A DNA stretch of 64,000 nucleotides, from NCBI GenBank assembly GCA_947462335.1, contig OX381719.1, positions 64,582,808-64,646,807 of the forward strand. Reading direction: 5' to 3'. The notes beneath the pieces are model-generated. The model was given only the letters and a program-made list of their open reading frames with translations. It did no database searches and had not been told where the DNA came from. Shown here piece by piece: positions 46,101 through 52,700 of this stretch. Position 1 is the stretch's first letter; every line of letters starts with the position of its first letter. Origin of the DNA: Harmothoe impar (lineage: Eukaryota > Annelida > Polychaeta > Phyllodocida > Polynoidae). A program made the position numbers and the translations under genes.

Positions 46101-46473
46101 TCTTCTCCTGACCATTTCCTCCAAAAGCAAATTCCGGAACACCCAAAGGATTCTCTTTAGTGCTCTTGGTGATGACTATACCCATCTTGATAGGCTAACA
46201 GACATGATCCGTGTGAATCTCATGACTCATGAAGAATGGCATGTATCAGATCCTAAAACAAAAGCCATCATTGATGATGTCAAGGAGAAATGTAAGACAA
46301 CCATTGACCTACTTGAGATATTGGATTCCCTCAAGCCTGGGGAGAAGGATGAAATTGATGTCAGCTATGCCCAGACAGCGTGGCGAATTGTTAGACATTT
46401 CTGTGAAGATCAGTGTTTGCCAACTAACTTCTTTGATGAGCTTTTCCCAAGCCCATTGCCCCACATATACTAG
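24956..46473 (+). CDS. NLR-like gene: CARD-CARD-NACHT, spliced
   Basis: Seven exons with GT-AG boundaries join in a consistent frame to give 787 residues ending at TAG 46471: 24956-25156, 25325-25544, 26061-26130, 26518-26665, 44112-44283, 44699-44831 and 45054-46473. The start ATG sits in CACCATGG. Residues about 28-110 and 170-260 look like CARD folds, and about 335-500 is a NACHT NTPase with Walker A GDPGIGKSS near residue 342 and Walker B 'ILIIPDGLDE' near 420. NACHT proteins of this kind sense danger in the cytosol, oligomerise with nucleotide and recruit CARD partners. No LRR or WD repeats are visible. Intron 4 holds a 15-kb gypsy element. The donor of exon 5 is the weakest call. Coding-like sequence continues in frame after the TAG, so the real C-terminus is uncertain. 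Confidence 0.8.
25325..25544 (+). CDS. NLR exon 2: rest of CARD 1 and acidic linker
   Basis: The acceptor is TTTCTAG and the donor is CAG|GTAACA, leaving phase 1. It encodes 'TIEQLLDHVELGPTWQLHSL', typical of late CARD helices, then an acidic, proline-rich linker (PPESDSEDD). Confidence 0.8.
26061..26130 (+). CDS. NLR exon 3: short linker
   Basis: This 70-bp exon lies between TCTATTTCAG and GTAAGT. It enters in phase 1 and leaves in phase 2, which fits both neighbours. It encodes a charged linker between the two CARDs. It is short, but both splice sites are strong and the phase match supports it. Confidence 0.65.
26518..26665 (+). CDS. NLR exon 4: first half of CARD 2
   Basis: This exon lies between an ATTACAG acceptor and a GTAAGG donor and ends in phase 0. 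It encodes 'LDTNRVYLVDQIIPDAVYDH' and 'LTAEEVEEIK', the classic front half of a CARD. Confidence 0.82.
27195..27561. repeat. Inverted repeat in intron 4 (28-bp perfect arms)
   Basis: CGGGTGACTCCGAGACC begins the left arm at 27195, and its exact reverse complement forms the right arm, 27534-27561. A further forward copy of the motif starts at 27562, and two more lie at 42830-42885 on the other side of the gypsy element. It resembles a small foldback element into whose surroundings the gypsy copy inserted. Confidence 0.7.
27724..28501 (+). repeat. 5' LTR of the gypsy element
   Basis: The LTR is 778 bp with TG...CA ends. A TATA box (TATATAAG) lies at 27833-27840 and an AATAAA signal at 28417-28422, defining promoter and polyadenylation sites. 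It differs from the 3' LTR at 27949 (G versus A) and 28247 (G versus T). Confidence 0.95.
28503..28515 (+). promoter_or_regulatory. Primer binding site, probably tRNA-His
   Basis: TGGTGCCGTGAC starts two bases after the LTR. It is complementary to the 3' end of animal tRNA-His including CCA (…GTCACGGCACCA) as I recall it, over about 12 bases. Confidence 0.65.
28523..28528 (+). promoter_or_regulatory. Candidate splice donor in the gypsy leader
   Basis: A consensus GTAAGT follows GG eight bases after the primer binding site and upstream of gag. Such a leader donor is what retroviruses use to make spliced mRNAs for a downstream ORF, and here it could serve ORF3. Confidence 0.5.
28586..31477 (+). 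CDS. gag: gag of the gypsy element
   Basis: This is a 963-residue structural polyprotein. The N-terminal third is charged and low in complexity, followed by a coiled coil at about residues 228-345. A proline/glycine-rich stretch lies near 480-600. A capsid-like retrotransposon Gag domain spans about 660-860 and contains 'YDGTVPWRKWFTRF'. One CCHC zinc knuckle, CYNCGKKGHFARTC, lies at 921-934 near the end and should bind genomic RNA. It is longer than typical gypsy Gag proteins because of the N-terminal extension. It would assemble the cytoplasmic particle. The pol frame overlaps its last 28 bases in the -1 register. Confidence 0.9.
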   Translation: MFEPELVGFKDSYYRLLLCGEDMSDTEVPPPSVTNQGEGMRPRLRSRVRFNARQKVHTFNQNREIGHGGEDSAHEVRSEDSLGDPPAKRPALEPDREMVGRVQVRETSREDVMLGPVTIEDIGEDSDSSIPSLEGTVDVPVRWELRPVPTVEAVEGTRVVVPVSQEGVKVVKRDDLGETPEEGEETAEVISRGDKLFPDPFRLTIPGLEVPPYEPRERLSLDDIRTLRLRNEHEHMKEGIRLEEESLRKLKEEREAFEKSFLAKRSGNIGEHAAQIKHLEQISVNVGLLEGTEVRLKSETEKLVVRNKEISSEILARQLQVAEYDELLKKQDSKLGELEALAQQAENHMVKKLEPEVTKVQRDSVGTAQEVSKDETFVTADEPSVFIVNTVEEVVKPPATEDLDGSMVIHTADMLSSVSGHSSMHGSKFDKNEEFMLELCGRVEKLFQEKLDCFLEETESVSVENDTKGVKGDVPVAQATGNKPPVGPGNTAPAPGAHSTPAPGTRQVPTGPVNVSTVGRPGLPKGVNMNARPPGQGNLAGPNTSYGGWSNVGPDNCYGNARPMFNIPPPPLPGSHVTPGSMNTPRTGGTIQSGTPYQHRANMSMEDEVVFQNNPAIRRLGIDAVPNDVGNFKAVDYALSQTDIPLRTGMTPVRKQAIKMKQYDGTVPWRKWFTRFSADMRHNGWEGDECLAALSWCLRDGPGDPALTSFELSGGRTYKGLVETASWALGSTSGADPASELEARVQKPGEGHRQFGMALRVLAAEAFASMSPSDPWLVRKLSSLYIDGLKDERLSSEIASQWKTTMSLADIFELTEDALRKRKLLKTVEAAPVAVIEMPVEEVELTTEGVQEVAAIDPKWKGRRSFYVRRRVPGSDAQAPEEGALKTMIGKVMEERSKAEKAEKVASRGRGKGKPNKDTKCYNCGKKGHFARTCWSKDTKNVSSVEKQKDGPSSDQSPPPTEN
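31450..35703 (+). CDS. pol: pol of the gypsy element: protease, RT, RNase H, integrase
   Basis: The frame opens at 31450 in the -1 register relative to gag. The first in-frame candidate start is a GTG at 31516, so a Gag-Pol fusion by frameshift is likely. Numbering from that GTG, the aspartic protease motif DTGAS is at about 123-127. RT spans about 415-650 with YLDD at 570, and RNase H spans about 720-845 (FILDTDAS, KRELLAIVV, RTDHSSLRW). The integrase has an HHCC finger near 972-1010 and the catalytic triad D1038, D1098, E1134 with the expected 35-residue D-E gap. A GPF-type module lies near 1270. The tail is very basic and has no chromodomain. All catalytic residues are present. Confidence 0.93.
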   Translation, partial: PKPTTDGKLTGVVVDDKITTPPVIVKGTVRGESKDSTSWEPLGLAAPESDPPGGDGPQGTDENGVEDLAHLDTVRRIELAEEVERFCASRLKPDDPIVKFLNSRGYDLGGEAGIQRFALQPSPLQRKRWYLPVQIQGCLGEFLIDTGASHSMMGHHFFKKLAGLSTNPVGSGSVRSADGSHMRTHGRQVIPFWVNQHSFVVSTTVAELTDEGILGVDFCSLYGAVLDSVTGELTLRYPQEMKVQCVLRRISGVSSVSQTVRIPPRHVCNVVVYCREMEFDRMGVVEPNQQHLSKLGLVSTSALVQSSRRTVVPVSNMTFQDVYLEKGTTFGDVTYADVVGRADSPEVELAVKRAVEIGALDPSAMPVVLQDTGEQDRKEGYGLPLHLLPLVTDSHLETEEDKQSLAQLLCENADLFSAPGEQLGRTDRVTHRIDTGSSPPLRLPYRRLPLSKKQALEDEVDKMLGEGIIRPSDSPWASPVVMVTKKDGTCRFCIDYRRLNGITRKNAYPLPRIDESLDSLGGNHWFSTLDLQSGYWQIGMHPEDKEKTAFTTHRGLFEFNVMPFGLCNAPATFENMMETMLRGLLWKNCLVYLDDIIVFGKTREECLSNLNKVMDRLRSYNLRLKAKKCKFFRQSVEYLGRIVSGTGISADPGKLEAVANWATPKDQKEVRSFLGFCSYYRDFIPGFAEVSAPLQALVVGKRKGMLKLPPFIWTELAGQAFQKLKELFTVTPVLSYPTEGDQFILDTDASNDSIGAVLSQVQEGREVPLAFASNSLSKTQRNYCTTKRELLAIVVYTKKFRHYLYGGNFILRTDHSSLRWLLNFKEADGMMGRWISALSELGIENTQIQHRSGVKHVNADCLSRRPIRRCARMDCEDCGIHNVLVAPIMNFDPAWEENLVFWSAESILEAQQDDDGINMIRNLILERAARPVRPALSLECVEVRNLVGQWSQLVVRDGLLCRWKTLEGKARRRLQIVLPASLRWEVFEFFHGHQTSAHFGRKRTLDKLARRYYWPGMSKDVIRWLSECPTCCLVKPGPGKGKTSLRQELFGVRFARIAIDIITGFQTTPNSNVCMMVVQDYYSKYVKVIPMKDHTALTCAQALVEEWVLTFGAPLMLHSDQGREFESRLFQGMLEELAIVKTRTNPYRPQSDGMVERFNRTLIQGLTTLVNSNQDDWDTFSQYVAHAYNGTVHASTGCTPNSLVFGSEIIMPADLVFGSVLRRKDVPCRVAFAESLRRELREGYALVRGHLKKAAIHQKVGYDTGLRERKYVVGQKVVRLKPPVHGKISKGWDGPFEVTKVISDVTVLLKNVKGKIVAGHVDRLKPWLGRRPGDENEPLVEVPMPQPRWVRKTQVTAPPPTKKTRKATPARKVDGRKKKKKLVTEKETREVPTVIKKKKPQGPIRRSARIAGRGAVT
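35704..36692 (+). other. Untranslated spacer between pol and ORF3
   Basis: This 990-bp stretch has no credible ORF. It includes a 40-bp direct duplication around 35903-35985 (unit containing 'CTGCTTTACTAAAGTTAG'). Near its end, 'CCGCCCTCTGTGTAG' offers a 3' splice site at 36687, six bases before the ORF3 ATG. Confidence 0.6.
36693..40451 (+). CDS. Gypsy third ORF: zinc-finger/coiled-coil protein, 1252 aa
   Basis: This large intact ORF sits where retroviruses carry env but does not look like an envelope: I see no signal peptide, furin site or transmembrane helix. Two atypical C2H2 fingers lie in tandem, C356-x4-C361-x17-H379-x4-H384 and C393-x9-C403-x17-H421-x4-H426. A coiled coil covers about 790-945 (for example 'LAELEKVETAKAELLSKM'). 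A degenerate Val/Pro/Thr/Ser repeat (PVTSVPVSPV units) spans about 1015-1090, and the N-terminus is basic. The start ATG follows ATC and precedes GCG. Zinc fingers plus a coiled coil suggest nucleic-acid or protein binding, perhaps a second Gag-like or regulatory factor. I do not recognise the family. Confidence 0.85.
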   Translation: MADNYPSGDSHRRSHSTEVSPLSQEQRELLALGDLESTAPVEYDLPKRFREADLPKFVYHPPAKMKNRGVKRRNHSNISEIRKAEKVKTTQYLLARGEHVKKLVDMGLSVAQARGFVSGPGLKGLEAGGFPLFQVGNIASPPTSGVTRTDPNMPGIPVYPVSDVPVGAPWGAMSYDRADGLHPVHGNFVPDWDAPAQSTPERIPTMAVMQLAAKFEKFKPDAVIPGSKICRGAYIQELDKFNEKKCTKLFRPPSDNSKSRPYTGEVTGEIGSRARLPSYEDTERDMEFWLEHTSSGAHQAYKFWDEVIKQSMGTYRAADLSNEDRDRLKWAWMTFVPPGMPTYKPGRGWRIGSGQCPFNECMDRNPIAEYLDLYQFARHLVEFHAHSKMMWQCRARPNRSGKCMKDGEPFSTSRKGCMVRHLVDVHHMKAETAMSNLDILENSPEALGLTDREKCVRVPQGLAYTLVFNHNPRRLWLNRKAWPYYLQDFPEKASDYRSKMELATPPKGKMLSEGKTVDHGVYTPVSVTLGEMRTTGSEESSASAGLDSSPDGRSTLTKRRAPGSSCGFSRNTTESNKEGSGGTLPRVAVSPRLALEEKMVNDLLASPVEEEDDCVFVGEEVIPPTTISEARGNPGVSRKILKTENTSTDSQGYVTGKIESVSGKEDSKSKMIYRTIDFQSEGDDWVDQKFTPPTGRVQSSKTEMRKEQEIGRRLSSVPSPSTCMGGLSLNAPSPGVGEEDISLESVPLPKLTGDIDHPENVSIRNLLKEQYVTGLKSSFDTLDLACQLALQGARAQAEQLVKESRLAELEKVETAKAELLSKMSKMTEENEALKRQLGQRDDMVATSSRIVDDLRLNIEKSRMESQFLIDDLKVKLDRSKDMVSSAEHKLTAARTEISLKTIIIRKLEHEIGGLTEEFSSYKKVAQQNDDFYEELAEFFEDCYEIPLSSWYDESVYRVERGSAPLPLGFDGDAYAQRLRADSRASNTPRSPPPPSTEDETHLADCSYVAATSMACGSSELVPVTSVPKTSVAVTSVPVSPVPVTSVAVASVPVSPVPVTSVAVTSVPVSPVSVTPVAVTSTSVSSDAKTMQYTTMGVDTTVSSFETMDTPAGVSTLARMVVNELQTESHNSTPVSTPRLDTTSCQSPYQITESETREAVQILMELNDAIAEADLRLSIRDAEALMAPENELEQSMMVDPPMDLPVTTGSMSGNHRPSTLDIPVSMASVAMGAQMHGPNPDASQLGFGDGHIH
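40452..42020 (+). other. Long 3' untranslated region of the gypsy element
   Basis: These 1.6 kb of AT-rich sequence between the ORF3 stop and the purine tract hold no credible ORF. A short (TA)n lies at about 40673-40692. Confidence 0.6.
42021..42033 (+). promoter_or_regulatory. Polypurine tract
   Basis: TGAAGGGGGGTAG lies directly against the 3' LTR and is the expected primer for plus-strand DNA synthesis. Confidence 0.8.
42034..42811 (+). repeat. 3' LTR of the gypsy element
   Basis: This 778-bp LTR is identical to the 5' LTR except at 42259 and 42557. It is followed by the target duplication CTAT. Confidence 0.95.
42816..43569. other. Intron 4 sequence after the gypsy element
   Basis: Two forward copies of the 'GGTGACTCCGGGACC' motif occur at 42830-42870 and a reverse remnant near 42895, matching the inverted repeat at 27195-27561. 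The rest is AT-rich intron without a gene. Confidence 0.5.
43570..43977 (-). mobile_element. Candidate solo LTR
   Basis: Read on the minus strand, the segment starts TGTAGGGGCTAGGG and ends TACTATAACA. It has a TATA box (CTATATATACCC) in the middle and a downstream AATAAA within 'TTGAATAAACC', the order expected of an LTR. It is more GC-rich than the surrounding intron. I found no clear target duplication and no internal retroelement sequence, so it would be a solo LTR of another family. The alternative is an unrelated repeat. Confidence 0.5.
44112..44283 (+). CDS. NLR exon 5: second half of CARD 2
   Basis: The acceptor TTTTTCACAG is strong, and the exon enters in phase 0 as exon 4 requires. 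It encodes 'QVRKLLDLLRGKSDQDYDNF' and 'FKKALIETDQEHV', matching the final CARD helices. The donor is uncertain: GTGACC at 44284 gives the phase 1 needed by exon 6, and GTCTAG at 44305 also would. Confidence 0.75.
44395..44580 (-). repeat. Candidate tRNA-derived SINE remnants
   Basis: On the minus strand a stretch near 44410-44480 resembles a tRNA, with a 'GTAGAGCAGTTGC' A-box-like and a 'GGGTATGGATCC' B-box-like region. On the plus strand 'GAGGGTTCGAACCAC' near 44560 is a good B box next to a weak A box. Neither folds as a clean tRNA by eye, so these are at best decayed SINE heads inside intron 5. Confidence 0.3.
44699..44831 (+). CDS. NLR exon 6: linker before NACHT
   Basis: The acceptor is CATTTCAG and the donor is CA|GTAAGT. 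Only one frame is open; it enters in phase 1 and leaves in phase 2, matching exon 7. It encodes 'RLFDIPSLDLPYDMEWCY', a pre-NACHT segment. Confidence 0.75.
45054..46473 (+). CDS. NLR exon 7: NACHT NTPase and helical domains
   Basis: The acceptor TATTTTTACAG brings in the long open frame that encodes the NACHT domain: Walker A GDPGIGKSSF at 45133, Walker B with the DGLDE box near 45379, and 'VLATCRTGL' in the sensor position. Helical regions after it (to about residue 780) match the arm and winged-helix parts of STAND NTPases. TAG at 46471-46473 ends the frame. The same frame then stays open with coding-like sequence to about 46560, so the stop may be the true end or a disabling mutation. Confidence 0.88.
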
Positions 46474-46768
46474 TGTTTACATGAACTGCCTGAGGAATAT
46501 CAGCAGCGTGTGTTTGCAGCAAGCCTTGGTCAAACCATGCCATGCGTTACGTTGGTAGTATACTATTTATAAAGTATTAAGTTAATTTACAGTTTTAACC
46601 AGATAGATATTAAAAAAACTTAAGATATGTATTCATCTATATTTAAAAAGAAAAACTGCACCTATTTCAATTGTCCTTCAGATTTATTGGAAGTGAATGA
46701 GAAAACAGTGGTCTACCCTATATGACAGAGGTGGAAAGGTTAACATTAAAATTCAGTTTTTTTTACAG

Positions 46769-47443
46769 AGTGACCAGTGATGGAAGACATGTCATCTATA
46801 ACACAGGAGGCAGGCGATGGGCGGAGGTCAAAGAGACTGGAAACAGTGTTACAGTACTAAGTAAATACTCTGTGATAGATGCAGCTGAAGCTGTGCGGCA
46901 GTACGGGCAGCAACACCTCGAGGCATGGATAGAGGACAAACACAACAGACAAGTTGAAAAAATGTTGCTTCTCATAGGAGACAAATACGATGACATATAC
47001 ACACATTGGAGTTCAAGGGCAGCTTGGGGCCATCCACCACCGGTCCTATCTGCAGCACTGTGGTTAGATCTGCTGTCAGACATCGCTGACTGGTCAGTCA
47101 CTGCCAACACACTCCACCTAAGATTTGGCGAATACAACCTACAAGATGAAGTCCCAGGTTTCCTGCAGTGTCTACAGTTGGAGCGTACTCAGGATGCACT
47201 GACGAGAATGCTGGTGCAGGACAAAGAAGGCCATCTGAGGATTATGGTAGAGCGAGGACACATAGACATTGACAGTCTGTTAGCGTGGACAGACTGGTAC
47301 CTCCACCAGGACCTCCTCCAGCTGTGTGTGGTGTCTGCTACATGTCTGCCGACAGCAACAGACTCAACTTCTAAGAGAAGAAGGGTAGGCAAGCTTGCAC
47401 TTCAGGAACACAATGGTTGCAGGCTGTTTGAGAGGCTAATCAG
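46769..47443 (+). CDS. Possible NLR exon 8 (C-terminal helical region)
   Basis: An open stretch of 675 bp lies between a strong acceptor (TTTTTTTTACAG) and the donor CAG|GTTAGT. It encodes a 224-residue helical segment starting 'VTSDGRHVIYNTGGRRW', with no family I can name. Its spacing after the NACHT exon and its entry in phase 2 suggest it once continued the NLR protein. A donor at 46551 after the coding-like tail would supply that phase but has a weak consensus. If the TAG at 46471 is real, this exon is skipped, belongs to an isoform, or is relic. A further candidate acceptor (TTATTGCAG) lies at 47836. Confidence 0.6.
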
Positions 47444-49199
47444 GTTAGTGCATTCATATGCATACCTCAAAATGTTCCAGTTTTAATCAATTATTGTTAA
47501 TTCACTATCAACCTGAGAAATATGCAAAATAATACTTGACTAAGCCTGATGAATTATGACGCATTAGAATATAAAATAGTAAGTTGGGGGGATAACATCA
47601 GCTGTTGATTGATAGATTGATTGAGATTGAGTTTGAGTTTAAATAGCCGTTATTTCTCACATATCAATATAGTTGATACAGGGTCGATTTGTTTAATGCC
47701 CAATCGTACATAGTTCCCTATCATACTTCCGCACTAGGTCCTTTCTTTTTCACTAGGTCCTTTCCTTTTTCTAGCTCTATTAACGAGTACAAACATGTCA
47801 TACAATATATATCAATACACTTCATGTTTATTGCAGTTTTGGAGACGTGGGATCAAAGTCTGGGTCGTGCTGCAGCTGTTCCTTGATGTAGCCGGTGTAC
47901 GGGATGCTATTTCATCTAACTGCTCCCATTGAGAAGTGCTTGAGCTGTTCCTTCCTGCACAGGGGATCGGCCTATCTGTTTGGCCAAAGAGGAGGAAATA
48001 GCTAGACTGATTTGGCAGACAGTCGATGCAAGATGTTCCATTCCCTCTCAAGATTATAAGTTTGATAATTTCTATTAATGCAGACGTCTGTCTTTACTAT
48101 CGTATGAATATTGAATTTATTGTTGATACAAATGATGTTATATTTGATTCAAAAGTTTGTAATCCTGACCCTGCTGAGGTCAAAGGTGAGGGAGGGGGGA
48201 GCTCTATGTGATTGCTATCACTCCAAGGATATTTTGATTTGATTTATCTTTATTTCATATTCATCGTAATTTACATATACATCTAGATTTGAAATGAATT
48301 TCCAACTCCTTATTAGATCGTCTGACGACTTTACAACATGGTTCAGATACTAATTTGATAAACACTAAAAGAACGGCTGCTTCTTACTCTGTTCGAGTAG
48401 TTTGGATATTTAGTAGCCTTACCTAATTATGCTTATCTTTACACGGTAGATGGGCTCACACAGCCAGAAAAAATCTACATCACATTAATCCAAATTAATC
48501 ATTTGGTTGTATATGTCACTACAACCAACACATTAATAATGAAATCCATAACATGAATCACTTCGTTGGTGAAAACCATTGGTGAGAACACATTTGGTGA
48601 CAGAGGTGAATAATTAATTAAAAAATTACTTATTTTTAACATAATTCTTTTTTTTTAAAGAGTAACAGGTATAATCTCATACTAGTTTCTTGGATGATAA
48701 CACCAACCTGCCATCCTTATTCAAGCCCTGAATACGTGTTATTACAACACTCACTGTATTGGGGCACAATGGCTTTGTGTTAGGCGAGATATTTTGTATA
48801 CACTACAAGAATGGCATGTTTTGCCACAAATACCACTATACATACAGTTTCTTATTTCGTCCCTTAGCAGCAATTGTAATGCATGTATAAAATGATTCTA
48901 CTTTTAATGAGCATTCATTTTATAAAACCCAGATATTATATGCTGGAGTTGTTTGTGCACAGACAATTGTAACTATGTCAGAACCTATGTTGCACTGATT
49001 TGGTGAGAGTGAGCCATAAGAGTTCCTAAATTTACCAAACAATTGGCATCATGTTATGTCAACAGAACTTTCAAACTTTATCCATATTACCAATTACAAT
49101 TTGTTACTGACAGAGGGCTCCATAATACCCTTGCAAATCAATATTTCCGAAAGCCAATAAATCAAACACTTGTAACACTGGCCTTTTACCATTGAATAT
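47444..49199. other. Gene-free stretch after the NLR gene
   Basis: I see no convincing exon, although 47837-47890 could be a short terminal exon (acceptor TTATTGCAG, stop after about 18 codons in the matching phase). Otherwise this is AT-rich spacer with no RNA gene or bounded repeat. Confidence 0.4.
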
Positions 49200-51060
49200 T
49201 TAAAAAGGATTTTAACAAGAGCATTGCAGTTGTTTTACTACTAGCCATTTAGAGAACATCACTTTATGAATGTGAACACCTTGTTAGTCTTCACAGGGCA
49301 GCCACAAAATGGCCAGCAGCTGTCACTTCTCAACCAATTTGGTTTAAGTCAGGTTGAAACACGATAAAACTGAAATTTGTCCCTGTCAGCTTTGTCTCAT
49401 TTCTAACTACTCTGGTGGATAAAACCCCACCCTGTTATTCTGTCTGTGACACTCAGTGTTATTGACCAGTCTGCAGCAGAGACAAATGGGGGCATAACAG
49501 TAAAGTGTGGTAAAAGACAGGCAGGGAAAGACAGCAGAGGTGTGGTAGGAAGAAAACTAAGAGAGCGGTCAATTTTTACAATAGTAGGGGAGACTTTACA
49601 GGACCCCCCACAGTTCTCCTGTATCCCAAGGTCAGGTGAATGTGATCAGTCCCTTTTAATTGTAATATGTCAGAGACGGGTGTGGTTGGAAGAGAATTCA
49701 AAGAGTGGTCAATTTTTTACAACGGCAGTGAAGCTAGTTTGTGGGTTTTTTTCTGACTGCTCGAAAACTTTACAGGACCTATTAGTTATAATGTGTCACA
49801 GACTTTTCTCCCCGAAGGATTTTTTTCTCTTAATAATGGTCTGAATTATTTCAGTAGAAAAGCTAGAACAGTGTGGAAAGTACGGCTCAGGCAAAAAGTA
49901 GGATTCATGTAGGCATTGAAATACAATGGGACAGTAATAAAAACATGGATACAGACATGACGAAGGGAAGAGGACAGAGTCACTCTGCCTCAGATTTCGA
50001 TTTCGATTTCACCGCAGCTATAAGAAATAATGTCTTCAACACGAGACTATGTCCAAGTTGCAGCAAAAGTATGTTTCATTGAAATGTTTTTCTCAGTCTA
50101 CAACTGCAATACAAGGAGCCTGGTTTACAAGGACCCTGTTATCTGTGCCCAAAGTTCAAGGTAAAAGGTTCTTTTATTTGAAAAGAGTAATGAGGAAAAC
50201 AGGCAGGCAGCAGACAAGCAAGGTGATACATAAATTAACCAAGTTCACCAGACAGTCTCTGTACGGTGAGTCACAGATTGATGCCCTCTACCTCCCACAC
50301 ACTACTAAAACTAAAAGAACACATTCGTGTTGTTGATATCAGCACCAAAGGTTTCACAGAAATGTTGTTCTCAGACTAGACATGCAATGAAAGGAAATCA
50401 GTTCTACAGAAACTTGTTATCAATGTACAGACACCTAATGGGGAAGGTCCTGCCAGGATCAGACTCAACTAGGGATTTGTGATTATCTAACAACATTGGA
50501 GGAGCAACTAATGTCATAACATCCAGAGTTTTAATGACATTAGCAATGTCATCTTTCTGTCCAGGCTGATAGAGAAACAACTGTATCTGTTCAGAATTTA
50601 AATACTTGCTTGGACCTCAAACATTCTTCGGTAAATATGATCACCAATGATTTATGGTTCCACAGCATCTTAACCCTCTTCTCCATTTCTGTAGTAGGAA
50701 ACCATAAAGCTTCCATATGGAAAAATATATCTCTAATCAATGGACCATGGTAACAAAATACAAAACTTTATTAACAAGGATGTGCTTTCAGCTTTTATCT
50801 GCCTTAGGACACAAATGTATCACACATGGCCTAAAGTGCCTTTAACTTCTAGAGAGAGTAATTGAAAAGAAATGAATACTTTTTTACAATATCATTATGT
50901 AGAGTCCTTCAATCAGGTCTTAGCACATTCTTGATGTTTCTTCTTCATACATTTATAATGGTAAATACTGTGGCAGTTCTGAGTCTGATGCCCAAAGTCA
51001 CAGTGACACTGCATACATATTGGTTCCTTGAGGAAGTTGAGCAGAGAACTGATACAGGAT

Positions 51061-51150
51061 AAGTCTGAGGAGCTCAGACTGTCAGATTAAGGCTCCCTAG
51101 TAACCATCCCATAATAACACTGAGGGGCTGAGACTGTCAGATTAAAGCTC
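51061..51150. repeat. Unexpanded 55-bp minisatellite units
   Basis: One full and one partial unit of the same 55-bp repeat form the large array at 20685-22904, with the same left flank ('CACTGCATACATATTGGTT'). Confidence 0.85.
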
Positions 51151-51619
51151 AGTGGTTTCTACTCCTTATTCCATATTAATAGTTTACTAAGGCGCTGCTG
51201 TATAAATACATCTACAATCTGATGTATCCCATCAATCATTGTACGACATCTGAGCCTCACTTGCAAATCATGCCTCCTATGAATGACCCTTAATGCACCC
51301 TGTTGTGGTTCTGCCGTTGTAGTAGGAGATAATAGAGGAATGGTCACAGCCAGGGGAGGAGGGGAGCTAAATGCAGAGGAGAGGTACTGCAGGTCGGACA
51401 TGAAAACAAGGCCAGAAAACAGTTGCAGGATTGTGTAGGGAAGATGCATTCTTAGAAAGTATGAGCACCATGCAATTATCCCTTGATGAAAATGAGCTTT
51501 GTTTTAGACATTTTTTCTTTTTCCAGATCAATGCAATCCTGTTATACTTTTTATTTTACGCAGGATGTAACTCTTTAACCCTTTAAGGATGGATGTCGCT
51601 AAAAGATGACATTTGTTGT

Positions 51620-51683
51620 CATGATGCACCAATCATGGTGAGCCCTGGCGAGTAACTCGCCGGTGCTGCATTGGTGCATCATG
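51620..51683. repeat. Nested hairpin
   Basis: Perfect 14-bp outer arms (CATGATGCACCAAT at 51620-51633, reverse complement at 51670-51683) enclose a second small hairpin, GGCGAG/CTCGCC. It is related to the hairpins at 2279 and 51715. Confidence 0.65.
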
Positions 51684-51714
51684 CTGAACCTAAGGGAGTG
51701 TCTCAACCTCATAG

Positions 51715-51785
51715 GGTTGTCATGATGCTTGAATGCAGCACTGGTGAGTTACTTGTCAGGGCTGCATTCATGCATCATGACAACC
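51715..51785. repeat. 25-bp-arm hairpin
   Basis: Arms 51715-51739 and 51761-51785 pair with one mismatch around a 21-nt loop. The 71-nt size resembles a microRNA precursor, but related copies nearby and at 2279 point to a repeated foldback unit instead. Confidence 0.65.
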
Positions 51786-52700
51786 AAGGGCATGATGCAT
51801 TAAGGTATCATGCCGCCCTTAAAGGGTTCAGGGCTGCACAGTACTCTGATACACAACGCCCTTTACCGTCCTGATGAATGAATGATACAGGCCTGTTGAG
51901 TATACAATGTATAAATAACCCCCAATAACAAAGTTTGCCAGACAGGCTATAAGCATGGTGAGTCACAGATAAGGCCACAATTAAAAAGCTGGTTTAAGTC
52001 ACTGGTCTGGCCCTAGCAAATTATATTGCTACATGAAAGGTCGACAATTTATTGGTTGCTCTTTGTCTAGGATTCTAGAATGTAAAACTGTAATGACACT
52101 TTTTTTTTAAATGGCCCACCAGAATACCTTTTTTACATCATATGCTGCTGGGGTGTTGCCATGACAGCAAACTATCCCATTCATATTGAAAGTCAAAATT
52201 GCACCATTACATTAAACCAAATGGCTCAATTATGAGGGCCAGTTTAGGGACAGTCAGGGGAGAATGAAAAATTATTGAACCTGCTGGACCTAGCTTTTCA
52301 GACCATGTTACTTGAAACCAACTGTTTTTTGGCCTTGCTGTGTGTCACAGTGGCTATAAAAATGCCTGCGACCCAAGTGGTACTAAAACTGAACTAAAAA
52401 GTTCCTAGTTCCATGTCATTGATGGCCGCACATACATGTTTCATGTTTCATGTTATTCACAGTCTAGACATGCCATTAAGTGAACTTAGCATTCCAGGAA
52501 GTAGCCATGAGTGCAGAAAGTTCAACACTCCCTCCTGAATTCCACATTCAAACCCTTACAGCAGGATCATAAATAGGATCTTATATTGCTCAAACGGTTA
52601 CCAAGGAACTGTTCCTTCACCATTTGGGAATGCATAAGGTCTAATTAGCTAATCTGCTAATTGTACTATTTCTCCTCAAGTTCAACAGTTAGTCTTCTAG

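Larger units (their letters stand above)
49200..52700. repeat. Long interspersed repeat, part A, copy 2
   Basis: This is collinear with 18101-23300 but lacks the expanded minisatellite; only about 1.6 units of the 55-bp repeat are present at 51061-51150. Small ORFs here (for example near 49446 and 50049) do not match frames in the other copy and carry no domain, so no gene is called. Confidence 0.65.

Noticed and set aside
51715..51785. MicroRNA precursor
   Set aside because: The size fits, but related foldbacks nearby and at 2279 point to a repeat; without small-RNA data it is not supportable.
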